A DNA stretch of 64,000 bases from Brachybacterium epidermidis (GCF_015209585.1 NZ_JADEYR010000004.1:124001-188000), one strand, 5' to 3'. Shown: positions 10,051 through 19,485, counted from the first letter of the stretch. Notes: generated by a model not told the origin, from the letters alone. Numbers and translations: made by a program.

Positions 10051-10932
10051 TCAGGCGAGCTGGCCCAGCAGGTGCAGGACCACCCCGAGGCCGTTGAGGA
10101 GCACGTGCGCCAGCACGCACACCCACAGGCGTCTCCAGCGCGACCAGAGCACGCCCAGCGCGATCCCCGTCGTCCCCTGCAGGGCGATCACCCGCACGGC
10201 GCTCTCCCCCAGGGGGCCGACCCGGTGCGAGAACAGATGCATCAGGCCGAACAGCAGGGAGGCCAGCAGGATCCCCGTCCATCGGCCGCACAGGGCCTCC
10301 AGCCGGGTCTGCAGGAAGCGTCGGAACAGCAGCTCCTCCCCCAGTCCGGCGGTGATCGCCGTGGCCGTCGCCCCGACCACGAGGGTCGCCAGCGGCGGCC
10401 AGACCGTCGGGGACCCGCTGGAGAAGGGGCCGACAGTCGAGAGGACGCCGAGCAGCAGTGCCGGCAGTACGACCACCGCCGGGTGGACGCTCGGCTGGTG
10501 GATCTCCACCCCGGCGCCATGGCGCCTGGCCGAGAACCAGAGCCACACGCACGGCACCACGATGAACATCAGGGCCTTGAGCAGGACGTAGTCCTCCGGC
10601 AGCGGCAGCACCGGCACCAGCAGCAAGAACCCCACGGCCAGAGCGAGCAGCCCGGCTGTCTGCGCCCGCACCCGGCCCGGCTGCGTCACCAGCACCGCCG
10701 AGGACCCCTGGCCGGACGGCAGCAGCAGCGCCGCAGCGATGCACAGCATGGCCGGCACCAGCAGCACCAGCACCGGCATCGGCCGGTACCCGGGGTCCAT
10801 GGAGACAGTGACGCCGTCGGGGAACAGCAGGACCGAGGCGAGGACGGCACCCAGGACGACGGAGCCGAGCACGACGATGGCCCAGCCGCTGTCGGGCCGG
10901 GGATCGCTCGTGGGCGAGATGCAGTTGATCAT
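10051..10932 (-). CDS. CPBP-family intramembrane glutamic protease
   Basis: The protein (293 aa) has about eight hydrophobic segments. The CPBP/Rce1-like signature is present in order: GEELLFRRFLQTR (the EExxxR motif) near residue 215, FGLMHLFSH, and HVLLNGLG near the C-terminus, supplying the glutamates and histidines expected of the active site inside the membrane. In bacteria such proteins process peptides or act in bacteriocin self-immunity; here the substrate is unknown. ATG at 10932 has GGAGG 8 bases upstream. No peptide precursor gene is evident beside it. Confidence 0.82.
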   Translation of the reverse strand: MINCISPTSDPRPDSGWAIVVLGSVVLGAVLASVLLFPDGVTVSMDPGYRPMPVLVLLVPAMLCIAAALLLPSGQGSSAVLVTQPGRVRAQTAGLLALAVGFLLLVPVLPLPEDYVLLKALMFIVVPCVWLWFSARRHGAGVEIHQPSVHPAVVVLPALLLGVLSTVGPFSSGSPTVWPPLATLVVGATATAITAGLGEELLFRRFLQTRLEALCGRWTGILLASLLFGLMHLFSHRVGPLGESAVRVIALQGTTGIALGVLWSRWRRLWVCVLAHVLLNGLGVVLHLLGQLA

Positions 10933-11092
10933 GGGACCAGCCTCCGCGAGATCCGCGCGTCGCGCCTCCTGCGCGAGGAGGAGATCCCCGCACGCACGGC
11001 GCTCGGGGCCCGGATGCACCGCGCCCCGGGTCCCGCTCGGGGATCCGGGGCGCCGCGCGCTCACGGCTTTCAGGCCGCAGGAGCCGTCGGGA

Positions 11093-11980
11093 TCAGAGAC
11101 CCTTGATGATCTCCCGCATCAGCTCGGCGGTCTCGGTGGGGGTCTTGCCCACCTTGACGCCGGCGGCCTCGAGGGCCTCCTTCTTGGCCTGCGCGGTGCC
11201 GGCCGAGCCGGTGACGATCGCGCCGGCGTGGCCCATGGTCTTGCCCTCGGGGGCGGTGAAGCCCGCGACGTAGCCGACCACCGGCTTGGTCATGTTCTCC
11301 TGGATGTACGCCGCGGCACGCTCCTCGGCATCGCCGCCGATCTCGCCGATCATCACCACCCCGACGGTGTCGGGGTCCTGCTCGAACGCCTCCAGGGCGT
11401 CGATGTGGGTGGTGCCGATGATTGGGTCGCCACCGATGCCGATGCAGGTGGTGAAGCCGATGTCCGAGAGCTCATACATCATCTGGTAGGTCAGGGTGCC
11501 GGACTTGGAGACCAGGCCCAGCTTGCCCGCGCCGGTGATGTTCGCGGGAGTGATGCCGGCGTTGGACTTGCCGGGGCTGATCACGCCCGGGCAGTTCGGG
11601 CCGATGATCCGGGTGGTGCCCTTCTCCTGGGAGTAGTTGAAGAATTCGGCGCTGTCCTTGACCGGGATGCCCTCGGTGATGATCACCAGGAGCGGGATCT
11701 CGGCGTCGATCGCCTCGATCGCGGCGTCCTTGGCGAACTTCGGGGGCACGAACACGACGGAGACGTTCGCGCCGGTGGCCTCCATGGCCTCCTTGACGGT
11801 GCCGAAGACCGGCACCTCGTGGCCGCCGTCGAAGGAGACCGACTGGCCGGCCTTGCGGGGGTTCACGCCGCCGACGATGGCGGTGCCGGAGTCGAGCATG
11901 CGCTGGGAGTGCTTCATGCCCTCCGAGCCCGTCATGCCCTGGACGATGACCTTGCTGTTCTCATCGAGAAAGATAGACAT
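11093..11980 (-). CDS. sucD: Succinyl-CoA ligase, alpha subunit
   Basis: The alpha subunit (295 aa) binds CoA and carries the phosphohistidine in the TCA-cycle step from succinyl-CoA to succinate with ATP or GTP formation. [11 protein letters not shown] near the start is the CoA-binding loop, [11 protein letters not shown] and [12 protein letters not shown] follow, and [14 protein letters not shown] holds the catalytic histidine. The length is normal. sucC ends 11 bases upstream, so the genes form an operon. Confidence 0.96.
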   Translation of the reverse strand: MSIFLDENSKVIVQGMTGSEGMKHSQRMLDSGTAIVGGVNPRKAGQSVSFDGGHEVPVFGTVKEAMEATGANVSVVFVPPKFAKDAAIEAIDAEIPLLVIITEGIPVKDSAEFFNYSQEKGTTRIIGPNCPGVISPGKSNAGITPANITGAGKLGLVSKSGTLTYQMMYELSDIGFTTCIGIGGDPIIGTTHIDALEAFEQDPDTVGVVMIGEIGGDAEERAAAYIQENMTKPVVGYVAGFTAPEGKTMGHAGAIVTGSAGTAQAKKEALEAAGVKVGKTPTETAELMREIIKGL

Positions 11981-11991
11981 GGGGGTGCTGC

Positions 11992-13161
11992 TCACTTTCC
12001 TTCGGCGGCGAGCTGGGCGACCTTCGCGGCGCCGCCGTCCATGGTGTCGGCCTGGGTGACGAGGGGATGGGCGAAGTCGGCGAGGATGCGGCGGCCCTCC
12101 TCGACGTTGTTGCCGTCGAGGCGCACCACCAGAGGCTTGGTGGCGGAGTCGCCGAGCTTCTTCAGCGCGCCCACGATGCCGTTGGCCACCGCATCGCACG
12201 CGGTGATGCCACCGAAGACGTTCACGAACACGGCGGAGACCTGCTCGTCGCCGAGGATCACGTCCAGGCCGTTGGCCATCACCTCGGCGGAGGCACCGCC
12301 GCCGATGTCCAGGAAGTTGGCGGGCTTGACGCCGTGCTGCTCACCGGCGTACGCGACCACGTCGAGGGTGGACATGACCAGGCCCGCGCCATTGCCGATG
12401 ATGCCGACCTCGCCGTCGAGCTTGACGTAGTTGAGGTCCAGCGCCTTGGCCTTGGCCTCCAGGGGATCCTCGGTGAGGGTGTCCACCAGTTCGCCGTGCC
12501 CCTCCTGGCGGTAGGCGGCGTTGTCGTCCAGCGTGACCTTGCCGTCCAGGGCGATGATGTCACCTGCACCGGTCTTGACCAGCGGGTTGACCTCCACCAG
12601 GGTGGCGTCCTCCTCGCGGTACACGTCCCACAGCTTCTGCAGCACGGGGGCGACCTTCGCGCCGGTCTCGGCGTCGAACCTGGCGGTCTCGACGATCTCC
12701 TTCGCCTTGGCCTCGTCGATGCCGACGTTCGGGTCCACGGCCACGCGGGCCAGGGCCTCGGGGCGCTCGACGGCCAGCTGCTCGATCTCCATGCCGCCCT
12801 CGACCGAGCACATGGCGAGGTAGTTGCGGTTGGTGCGGTCCAGCAGCAGGGAGAAGTAGTACTCCTCGGCGATGTCCGCACCCTCGGCGATCATCACGCG
12901 GTGCACGGTGTGGCCCTTGATGTCCATGCCCAGGATCCGGGAGGCGTGCTGCTCGGCCTCCTCGGGGGACTTCGCGACCTTCACGCCGCCGGCCTTGCCG
13001 CGCCCTCCCACCTTGACCTGGGCCTTGACGACGGTGACCGGTGTGCCGAGCTGCTCCGCTGCAGCCTTGGCGCTGGCAGGATCCTCCGCGACCACTCCTC
13101 CGAGCACGGGCACGCCGTGCTTCTCGAAGAGGTCGCGGGCCTGGTACTCATACAGGTCCAC
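11992..13161 (-). CDS. sucC: Succinyl-CoA ligase, beta subunit
   Basis: The beta subunit (389 aa, GTG start) has an N-terminal ATP-grasp domain that binds nucleotide and Mg ([40 protein letters not shown]) and a C-terminal CoA-ligase domain with [21 protein letters not shown] and [18 protein letters not shown]. It is the first gene of sucCD. A possible promoter with TAGTCT lies about 80 bases upstream, giving a leader of roughly 70 bases. Confidence 0.96.
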   Translation of the reverse strand: MDLYEYQARDLFEKHGVPVLGGVVAEDPASAKAAAEQLGTPVTVVKAQVKVGGRGKAGGVKVAKSPEEAEQHASRILGMDIKGHTVHRVMIAEGADIAEEYYFSLLLDRTNRNYLAMCSVEGGMEIEQLAVERPEALARVAVDPNVGIDEAKAKEIVETARFDAETGAKVAPVLQKLWDVYREEDATLVEVNPLVKTGAGDIIALDGKVTLDDNAAYRQEGHGELVDTLTEDPLEAKAKALDLNYVKLDGEVGIIGNGAGLVMSTLDVVAYAGEQHGVKPANFLDIGGGASAEVMANGLDVILGDEQVSAVFVNVFGGITACDAVANGIVGALKKLGDSATKPLVVRLDGNNVEEGRRILADFAHPLVTQADTMDGGAAKVAQLAAEGK

Positions 13162-13239
13162 GGGTTGGGGGTCCTCTCGTTATCGACAGAGGACGGCAGG
13201 CCGCGCTCCGGCCTCGGGGCCGTCCCAGGTGACGGAGCC

Positions 13240-13245
13240 AGACTA
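13240..13245 (-). promoter_or_regulatory. Possible -10 box for sucCD
   Basis: TAGTCT on the minus strand, 79 bases before the sucC GTG; TTCGCT lies 17 bases further upstream as a weak -35. Confidence 0.3.
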
Positions 13246-13358
13246 CCGTCGCCAGAGCAATGAGCGAACCGGCTGCCCCGTCGCGGACGGGCCCGTCCGG
13301 AACGGGACGCAGCACCGCACGGCGTTCCTCGACGAACGCTTCGGTGAGGCACGGGCAC

Positions 13359-13364
13359 TACAGT
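13359..13364 (+). promoter_or_regulatory. -10 box of a leaderless gene
   Basis: TACAGT, 6 bases (GGGCCC), then GTG at 13371. No ribosome site is present. Confidence 0.5.
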
Positions 13365-13370
13365 GGGCCC

Positions 13371-13646
13371 GTGCCTCGCCGTCGAACTCTCACCCAGCGC
13401 ATCCGCGACACCCTCGGCTTCAGTGTGGTCGCGATCCTCGTGCTGTTCCTCATCCTGCGCGTGGCGGGTGTGCGCTCCACCTTCTCGAGCTTCTTCCTCT
13501 CGGTGGTGATCACGATCGCGCTGAACGTGGGGCTGTCGTACTGGAACGAGAGCTCAGCCCGTCGGCGCGCGCAGCAGGACCGCTCGTACGACGACCGCGG
13601 TCGACGGGACGCCGACATCCGCTGGCGGGAGGACGACCGCCGCTAG
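13371..13646 (+). CDS. Small membrane protein, unknown function
   Basis: A 91-residue protein with two hydrophobic segments (FSVVAILVLFLILRVAGV and FFLSVVITIALNVGLSYW) and a charged Arg/Asp-rich cytoplasmic tail. It resembles in layout the small DUF4229 membrane proteins of actinobacteria, but I cannot confirm the family. GTG at 13371 is chosen because a TACAGT box sits 6 bases before it; the frame is open further upstream to 13260 without support. The next gene starts 53 bases downstream on the same strand. Confidence 0.65.
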   Translation: MPRRRTLTQRIRDTLGFSVVAILVLFLILRVAGVRSTFSSFFLSVVITIALNVGLSYWNESSARRRAQQDRSYDDRGRRDADIRWREDDRR

Positions 13647-13698
13647 CTCCCTTGCATGACAGGGGCGCACCGTTCCACTACCGGGCCGAGGAGAGTCG

Positions 13699-14346
13699 AT
13701 GGCCGACTGGAAGACCTACGCGAAGGCCGCGCGCAACACGGCGCGTCGTCAGGCGCAGAGCGCGTCGCGCCCCGCACGGGACCGACGGCACCCTGCCGAC
13801 CGGGACCATCCCCGCCCCCCGTCGAACCGCTCGGGAAGCGAGTCGAACCGCTCGGGGCGCGACCGGGCCCGCGATGACGCTCCTCGCCGACGGCCCCTGA
13901 GCACCGGCGACTATGCGCGCGCGGCGCGTCGAGCCCTGGACGAGGGCACCCGTGAGAGCCGCGACTCCCTGCGTCGCAGCAGCGCGCGCGCCCGGAAGGA
14001 TGCCGCCGCCTACGCCGTGGTGGCCGAGCGCCGCATGCGCAGGGCCCAGGTGGGGCGCCGCGTGACGGCCGCCTTCCGCGATGCAGTGCTGATGGGGCTG
14101 TCCCTGTTCATCATCTGGTTCGTGGTCACCCGCACCGGTGTGCAGATCCCCTTCACCGCCGTCCTCGCGGTGGTGGGGGTGATCGTCGTGGTCCGCTTCG
14201 GCTGGGCCCTGGTCGCGCAGTTCACCACCCAGCACGAGGCGGGCCCGGAGAACGTCGACGACGAGCCCCGGGAATACGAGCCGACACGCGACCCACGGGA
14301 TGCGTCCGCAGCACCACGCACCGAGCGGCAGCACCGCAGCAGCTGA
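13699..14346 (+). CDS. Basic membrane protein, unknown function
   Basis: The 215-residue protein starts with a long Arg/Ser-rich region (1-110), then has two adjacent membrane segments (AVLMGLSLFIIWFVVTRTGV and FTAVLAVVGVIVVVRFGWALV), and an acidic tail. The basic N-terminus would face the cytoplasm and might touch nucleic acid or the membrane surface. GAGGAGAG precedes the ATG. No family was recognised. Confidence 0.7.
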   Translation: MADWKTYAKAARNTARRQAQSASRPARDRRHPADRDHPRPPSNRSGSESNRSGRDRARDDAPRRRPLSTGDYARAARRALDEGTRESRDSLRRSSARARKDAAAYAVVAERRMRRAQVGRRVTAAFRDAVLMGLSLFIIWFVVTRTGVQIPFTAVLAVVGVIVVVRFGWALVAQFTTQHEAGPENVDDEPREYEPTRDPRDASAAPRTERQHRSS

Positions 14347-14440
14347 CGCTCCGGCAGGACGATATGACATCGTGACGCGACCTGACGTGATCTTCGTCGG
14401 ATCCGGGCCCGCTGCCTCGTCCCCGGAGCCCTCGCGCCTC

Positions 14441-14446
14441 TAGCCT
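14441..14446 (+). promoter_or_regulatory. Candidate -10 box for the cupredoxin fusion gene
   Basis: TAGCCT upstream of both possible starts of the following gene. A dyad with ACGAT/ATCGT arms (14359-14373) lies further upstream and has no assigned regulator. Confidence 0.3.
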
Positions 14447-14467
14447 GGCGGGGCCAGCAAGCCCATT

Positions 14468-17400
14468 GTGCGCCGGGTCGGCCCGGCGCCGTGGTCACCA
14501 GCTCGCCTGGTGCCGCATCCTGCCTCGAGGTGGCCATGCCCGACGCGACGAAGCACCCGACCCCGACCCTGTCGGGCTCCCTGCCCCGCTCCCGGCGGCC
14601 ATGGCGGCCTTGGCGGCTCCGGCGATCCCGGTGACTCCGGTGGCTCCGGTGGCTCCGGTTCCGGTGGCGCCCGGGAGCCGGGCCGCCCCGATCCGCGCAG
14701 CAGCGGCCGCCGCTCCTGGCACCGCCGGGCCTCGCGCCCCGTCAGCTGGTGGATGATCGCGCTGGTCGTCGTGGTGCTGACCCACCAGTGGCTGCCGCAG
14801 GCCCGCTGGCTGATGGTCCACATGGTCACCCTCGGCCTGATCTCCACCTCGATCATGGTGTGGGGCCAGCACTTCACCGAGGCCCTGCTGAAGACTCGCC
14901 TGGGCGAGGAGAGCCGTCCCCGCCAGGTGGCCCGCAGCTATCTGCTCACGGCGGGCGTGGCGGTGACGATCGCCGGCATGCTGCCCTCGTGGCCGTGGGT
15001 AGTGGTGGTCGGTGCCCTCCTGGTCTCCGCCGCGCTGGTCTGGTACGCGATCTCCCTCGGCTCACAGGTGCGTGCTGCTCTGGCGCCGCGCTTCGCGTTC
15101 ACGGTGCGGGCCTACATCGGCGCGGCCTGCCTGCTGCCCGCCGGTGCCGTGCTGGGCGCAGTGATGGCCTTCAGCCCGGGCGAGCCGTGGCAGGGCAGGC
15201 TGCTGCTGGCCCATCAGATCCTCAACATCCTGGGTTTTGTGGGGATCACCGTCACCGGCACCCTGCTGACCCTGTGGCCGACCGTGCTGCGCACCAAGGC
15301 GGATCCGGTCGCCACCGCGCGCTCCGCTCGGGGCCTGGTGGGCATGGGCGTCGGCGTGGTGGGGGCGTCGATCGCCGCGATCATCGCCTCGGTGAGCCTG
15401 GGGGTGGCGTTCGTCCTGGTGTACGCGGGATCCTTCGCCTGGGTGGCCATCACCCTGGTCCGGGCGGGCATCCGCTCCGCCCGCCAGGAGCACCGCATCG
15501 AACTGCCCTGGTTCCCGATCCTCTCGATCGGGGCGGGCATGGTGTGGTTCATGCTCGGCCTGCTGCGCCTGACCGCGCTCTGGTGGCGCTCGGCCGACGA
15601 GCAGCTCGCCAGCTCCCTGGTCGCCGCGGACGTCCAGACCCTCACCGTCCCCTTCGTCGCCGGCTTCCTGCTGCAGGTGCTGCTGGGGGCGATGAGCTAC
15701 CTGCTGCCGGTCACCATGGGTGGCGGGCCGCGCGCGGTGCGCGCCTCCCTGGCGATGATGAGCCGGTTCGCCGTGGTACGCGTCGTGATCGTCAACCTGG
15801 TGATCGCTCTGTTCGTGCTGGCCGACAAGGGCACGGCGGCCAGCGGCGCCCTGTTCGCGGGTCTGACCGTGGGCACCACCGACGCCGCGGGCTTCGGTTC
15901 GTGGGCGCGCGTGCTCGCCTCGCTGCTGGCCTTCGCCGCGCTGCTGAGCTTTCTGGTGCTGATGGTCCTGGCTATCCGGGTCAGCGTGAGGGAGCGGAAG
16001 GCGCTGATGGCCTCCGGTGGGCCCGGTGGGCCGGACGCGTCGGCGCCCCTGCCGTCCCCTGCCCTGCGCGGTGCCACGGACCCGTCGGCTTCCACGGCGA
16101 CGACGGGCGCCGCGAGCCCATCGGCCCCCGGCTCAGGCACGGACCCGTCGGCTCCTGCCGGTCTGGACCGTCGCGCCCTCACCGGGGCCCTGCTGGGGGC
16201 GGGCTCCGTCCTGGGTGTCACCGCCGTCGGATCCTCGCTTGACCGGGCCTACGGCTCCTACGGCGACACCGGTGCCGCCTCCGGCTCCGGTGGTACGGCC
16301 GCACCTGCCGCGGGTGGCGCGGTGAGTCCCACCGGGCAGACCACCACCGTCGCGGTGAGCATGGCCGAGATGCGCTTCCATCCTGATGTGATCGAGGTGC
16401 CCGCTGGCAACGACCTGGTGATCGAGCTGGCCAATGACGATCCGCACGACGTGCACGACCTGGTGCTCGCCGATGGCACCGCCTCCGGGAGGCTCCAGCC
16501 CGGCGACTCCACCACCGTCGAGGCCGGTGTGATCAGTCACGACCTGGCGGGGTGGTGCTCGATCGTCGGCCATCGTGCGATGGGCATGACCCTGCGGGTG
16601 ACCGCCGTCGGCGCGGCGACCACGGGCCACGCGCACGGCGGCAGCGCCGGTGCTTCCACCGGCGGTGACGAACTGGCCCGGGTGCCGATGGATCTGGCTG
16701 CTGAGCCCGGCGAGGGCTATGCGGTGCGCGACGCCGCCATGCCGCCGAGCGCGGGCCAGGATCAGCGGCTCACGCTCGAGATCACCGAGGCCGCACTGGA
16801 GGTGGCCCCCGGCGTGAGCATGGACGCGATGACGTTCAACGGCACCGTGGTGGGCCCGGTGATCCGCTCCGAGCTGGGAGCCCGACTGACCGTGGACCTG
16901 GTCAACAACGGCTCCATGGGGCACTCGCTTGACCTGCATGCGGGCCGCGTCGCCCCCGATGAGGTGATGCGCACGATCCCACCGGGTAAGTCCCTCGAGT
17001 ACACGATCACCACGGACTACGCCGGGGCGTGGCTGTACCACTGCTCGACGATGCCGATGACGGTGCACCTGGCCGCCGGGTTGCTGGGCGTGCTGATCGT
17101 GCCGCCGCAGGACCTCGCGACCGCCGACCGGGAGTACGTGCTGGTGCAGTCCGATCACTACCTGGTGCCCGAGGGCGCCGCCGGCCACGCGGAGGCGATG
17201 CACGAGGGCGCGCACCCGGTCAGTCCCGCCAAGATCGCCGCCGAGCGCCCGGACATGACGGTGTTCAACGGGCACGCCAATCAGTACGTGCACGCTCCTC
17301 TCGAGGCCCGTGTGGGCGAACGGGTGCGGATCTGGGTGCTGGCCGCCGGTCCCTCCCGCGGGATCTCCTTCCACGTGGTGGGCGGGGTCTTCGACACGGT

Positions 17401-17593
17401 GTTCTTCGAGGGCGAGTACCTGCTGCGGCCCGACAACGAGACCGGGGGCGGCTCCCAGGCCCTGCACCTGGGCGCTGCGCAGGGCGGGTTCGTGGAGCTG
17501 GTGTTCGACGAACCCGGCACCTACACCGCGGTCAACCACTCCTTCGTGGACATGGAGCGCGGCGCCAGGGCCCTGATCCGGGTCACCACGTAG
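14468..17593 (+). CDS. Membrane / cupredoxin / NirK-like multicopper oxidase fusion
   Basis: A large three-part protein (up to 1041 aa). Residues ~90-515 hold about ten membrane segments with conserved-looking histidines (LMVHMVTLG, VWGQHFTEAL, AHQILNILG). A single cupredoxin domain follows (~625-710) with Cys697, His702 and Met707 and an upstream His660/663. The C-terminal ~300 residues resemble copper nitrite reductase: H819, D822 and H824 (MGHSLDLHAG), H858-C859, H867, then FHVVGG (H969) and VNHSF (H1024). The axial type-1 methionine is replaced by Leu872. Nitrite reduction or another copper oxidase role is inferred. The N-terminus is doubtful: ATG at 14536 (after GAGGTG) in another frame has better codon use up to ~14600, then a switch into this frame would be needed. 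Confidence 0.85.
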   Translation: MRRVGPAPWSPARLVPHPASRWPCPTRRSTRPRPCRAPCPAPGGHGGLGGSGDPGDSGGSGGSGSGGAREPGRPDPRSSGRRSWHRRASRPVSWWMIALVVVVLTHQWLPQARWLMVHMVTLGLISTSIMVWGQHFTEALLKTRLGEESRPRQVARSYLLTAGVAVTIAGMLPSWPWVVVVGALLVSAALVWYAISLGSQVRAALAPRFAFTVRAYIGAACLLPAGAVLGAVMAFSPGEPWQGRLLLAHQILNILGFVGITVTGTLLTLWPTVLRTKADPVATARSARGLVGMGVGVVGASIAAIIASVSLGVAFVLVYAGSFAWVAITLVRAGIRSARQEHRIELPWFPILSIGAGMVWFMLGLLRLTALWWRSADEQLASSLVAADVQTLTVPFVAGFLLQVLLGAMSYLLPVTMGGGPRAVRASLAMMSRFAVVRVVIVNLVIALFVLADKGTAASGALFAGLTVGTTDAAGFGSWARVLASLLAFAALLSFLVLMVLAIRVSVRERKALMASGGPGGPDASAPLPSPALRGATDPSASTATTGAASPSAPGSGTDPSAPAGLDRRALTGALLGAGSVLGVTAVGSSLDRAYGSYGDTGAASGSGGTAAPAAGGAVSPTGQTTTVAVSMAEMRFHPDVIEVPAGNDLVIELANDDPHDVHDLVLADGTASGRLQPGDSTTVEAGVISHDLAGWCSIVGHRAMGMTLRVTAVGAATTGHAHGGSAGASTGGDELARVPMDLAAEPGEGYAVRDAAMPPSAGQDQRLTLEITEAALEVAPGVSMDAMTFNGTVVGPVIRSELGARLTVDLVNNGSMGHSLDLHAGRVAPDEVMRTIPPGKSLEYTITTDYAGAWLYHCSTMPMTVHLAAGLLGVLIVPPQDLATADREYVLVQSDHYLVPEGAAGHAEAMHEGAHPVSPAKIAAERPDMTVFNGHANQYVHAPLEARVGERVRIWVLAAGPSRGISFHVVGGVFDTVFFEGEYLLRPDNETGGGSQALHLGAAQGGFVELVFDEPGTYTAVNHSFVDMERGARALIRVTT

Positions 17594-17618
17594 GGCCGCC
17601 GACGGGCCCTGCGCTCCA

Positions 17619-17624
17619 TATACT
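17619..17624 (+). promoter_or_regulatory. -10 box of the truncated VOC gene
   Basis: TATACT, 6 bases, then ATG at 17631: the same leaderless layout as intact genes in this window. Confidence 0.5.
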
Positions 17625-17630
17625 CCGAAC

Positions 17631-17780
17631 ATGACCGAGCCCGCCCGCACAGGGCTGCACCACCTCGAGCTCTGGACCGCTGATCTCGCACTGGCCGAGC
17701 CCTCGTGGGACTGGCTGCTGAGCGCGCTGGGCTGGTCGGCCGAGCCGGGTCCTTCCACATTCCTGCCCTGCCGGTTCTAG
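17631..17780 (+). pseudogene. Truncated VOC (glyoxalase-like) gene, N-terminal piece
   Basis: The 49-codon frame begins TGLHHLELWTADLALAEPS and continues WDWLLSALGW, the first beta-alpha-beta unit of VOC/glyoxalase-fold proteins that are normally ~120-150 aa. It then breaks into STFLPCRF and a stop, so the metal-binding second half is gone. Its leaderless promoter is intact. The downstream remainder is not found before or after the DUF222/HNH gene that follows 85 bases later, suggesting deletion or replacement at this junction. Confidence 0.6.
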
Positions 17781-17814
17781 CACCCCGTCCGTGCGTCATA
17801 CCCTTCCCCTATAT

Positions 17815-17830
17815 TCGAACGCACATTCGA
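17815..17830. promoter_or_regulatory. LexA (SOS) box-like operator
   Basis: TCGAACGCACATTCGA differs by one base from the actinobacterial/Bacillus SOS box pattern CGAAC-N4-GTTCG. It lies 35 bases before the GTG of the DUF222/HNH gene and just before AT-rich TATAAA, where a promoter would be expected. Confidence 0.65.
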
Positions 17831-17865
17831 TATAAATGTTCCCGCGCGTCGGGAGGAGGTGCTCC

Positions 17866-19485
17866 GTGGACGCTCTGCCCACCCATCCATATGCGGTGCT
17901 CGACGCGATCAGCCGGACCGCGAGTGCCGTGCAGGACGCCGTCGCAATGCTTGTTCCATACAGTGCCCGATCCCCCGTGGGGACCACCGCCGTCACCGAG
18001 GACGCCGCCACCGAGGACGCAGCGGTCATCGACGCGATCGGGCGGATCGAATCGCTCAAGAACTCCTTGGACGCCGTGCAGTCCTCCCTCGAGGTCTCCC
18101 TGCGGCAGGCTCGTGTCCGATCCGAGCGTGCGGCCGGAGTGCCGCTGGCACGCCGGGGCACAGGCGTGGGCCACGAGATCGGCCTTGCCCGCCGCATATC
18201 GCCAGCTCGCGCGGGCAACCAGCTCGCTCTGCGTCGAGTGGTGGTCGAGTCCCTTCCTGAGATCTGGCGTCGCATGGCCCAGGGGGACATCTCCGCCTGG
18301 GCGGCAGAGGAGGTCGCGCGGGCAGTGCTGGTCCTGGACGACGAGGATCGCGCCCGCATCGACTCCGAGCTCGCCCCGAGCATCCATGAGCTGTCCCCTC
18401 GCGCCGCTGGCCGCCGGGCTCGCGCACAGGCCGACGACCTCGATCGGGAGGCGGCCCTGGCACGGATGAGGCTCAACCACTCGCAGCGGCGCGTCACGCA
18501 GCGGCCGGCAGCCGAGGGGATGATGACGCTCTCGGCTCTACTGCCGCTGACCGAAGGCGTCTCGGCGTTCGCGTCACTGCGCGCAGCCGCGGACGCCGCA
18601 CGTGCCCGGGGCGACGATCGCTCCCGAGGGCAGATCATGGCTGACACCCTGGCCGCGCGCATCACCGGCCATGAGGCCGCCGCGGCTCCCGTCGAGATCC
18701 AGCTGCTGATGACCGACAGGAGCCTGCTGGCCGGCGGCGCAGACCCCGCCCTGCTGGAGGGCCACCCTCTGCCCGGCCCGGTCGCGCGTCACCTCGCATT
18801 GCACGATGCACCCGCGGTGCCAGCACGCCCCGCCAACCATCCGCACCCCGGCGACGGTCTCAGCTCGGCGGGCGATCCACGCCCCGCTGACGAGCCCCAC
18901 CCGGCCGGCCTCCGCTCGGCTCCGACCCCAACCGGCCCGACGGGTTCAGCGGCACGGGCCCGTCGGTGGGTGCGTCGCCTGTACACGGATCCGGTCTCCG
19001 GCTCCCTGGTCCACATGGACAGCCGCCGGCGGCTGTTCACCGGGGATGTGCGTCGCTTCATCCTGGCGCGAGATCAGCAGTGCCGCACCCCGTGGTGCGA
19101 AGCACCGATCCGCCACATCGATCATGTTCACCGCCATGCTGATGGCGGCACCACCACCCCCGACAACGGTGTGGGGGTCTGCGAGCGCTTCAACCACGTC
19201 CTGGAGTTGCCCGGGTGGGTGAGCAGCCTGATCACCGAGGGGGCCCACACGGGCACCCTGGAGATCACCGCGCCGACGGGCCACAGGTATCGCTCACCCG
19301 TTCCCGACCTGGATCGGATGCTCGGCCTCACACCCGGCGCCGCTCCTGACACTGCTGCACCCGCATCGCCAGACCCACCCCGCACGCTCGCGCCACCCGG
19401 AGCACTGGACCCGCCGGTCCGCAGTCAGCTGGACAAGCTGGCAAATCATGTGTCCGGCACCGGAACAGTGCGTATGCGCGGATGA
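17866..19485 (+). CDS. DUF222 / HNH endonuclease protein (13E12-repeat type)
   Basis: The protein (539 aa) has an N-terminal helical DUF222 domain (~40-300), a low-complexity Pro/His-rich linker (~320-375) and a C-terminal HNH nuclease domain. The HNH part reads CRTPWCEAPIRHIDHVH, GGTTTPDNGVGVCERFNH, giving the zinc-binding cysteines and the His-Asn-His core. This architecture belongs to the multicopy 13E12-like family of actinobacteria, whose members are often DNA-damage inducible. GTG at 17866 is preceded by AGGAGGT at 5-6 bases. A LexA-like box precedes it. A truncated VOC gene on its left and a duplicated pcrA end on its right suggest it arrived as an insertion. Confidence 0.88.
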   Translation: MDALPTHPYAVLDAISRTASAVQDAVAMLVPYSARSPVGTTAVTEDAATEDAAVIDAIGRIESLKNSLDAVQSSLEVSLRQARVRSERAAGVPLARRGTGVGHEIGLARRISPARAGNQLALRRVVVESLPEIWRRMAQGDISAWAAEEVARAVLVLDDEDRARIDSELAPSIHELSPRAAGRRARAQADDLDREAALARMRLNHSQRRVTQRPAAEGMMTLSALLPLTEGVSAFASLRAAADAARARGDDRSRGQIMADTLAARITGHEAAAAPVEIQLLMTDRSLLAGGADPALLEGHPLPGPVARHLALHDAPAVPARPANHPHPGDGLSSAGDPRPADEPHPAGLRSAPTPTGPTGSAARARRWVRRLYTDPVSGSLVHMDSRRRLFTGDVRRFILARDQQCRTPWCEAPIRHIDHVHRHADGGTTTPDNGVGVCERFNHVLELPGWVSSLITEGAHTGTLEITAPTGHRYRSPVPDLDRMLGLTPGAAPDTAAPASPDPPRTLAPPGALDPPVRSQLDKLANHVSGTGTVRMRG

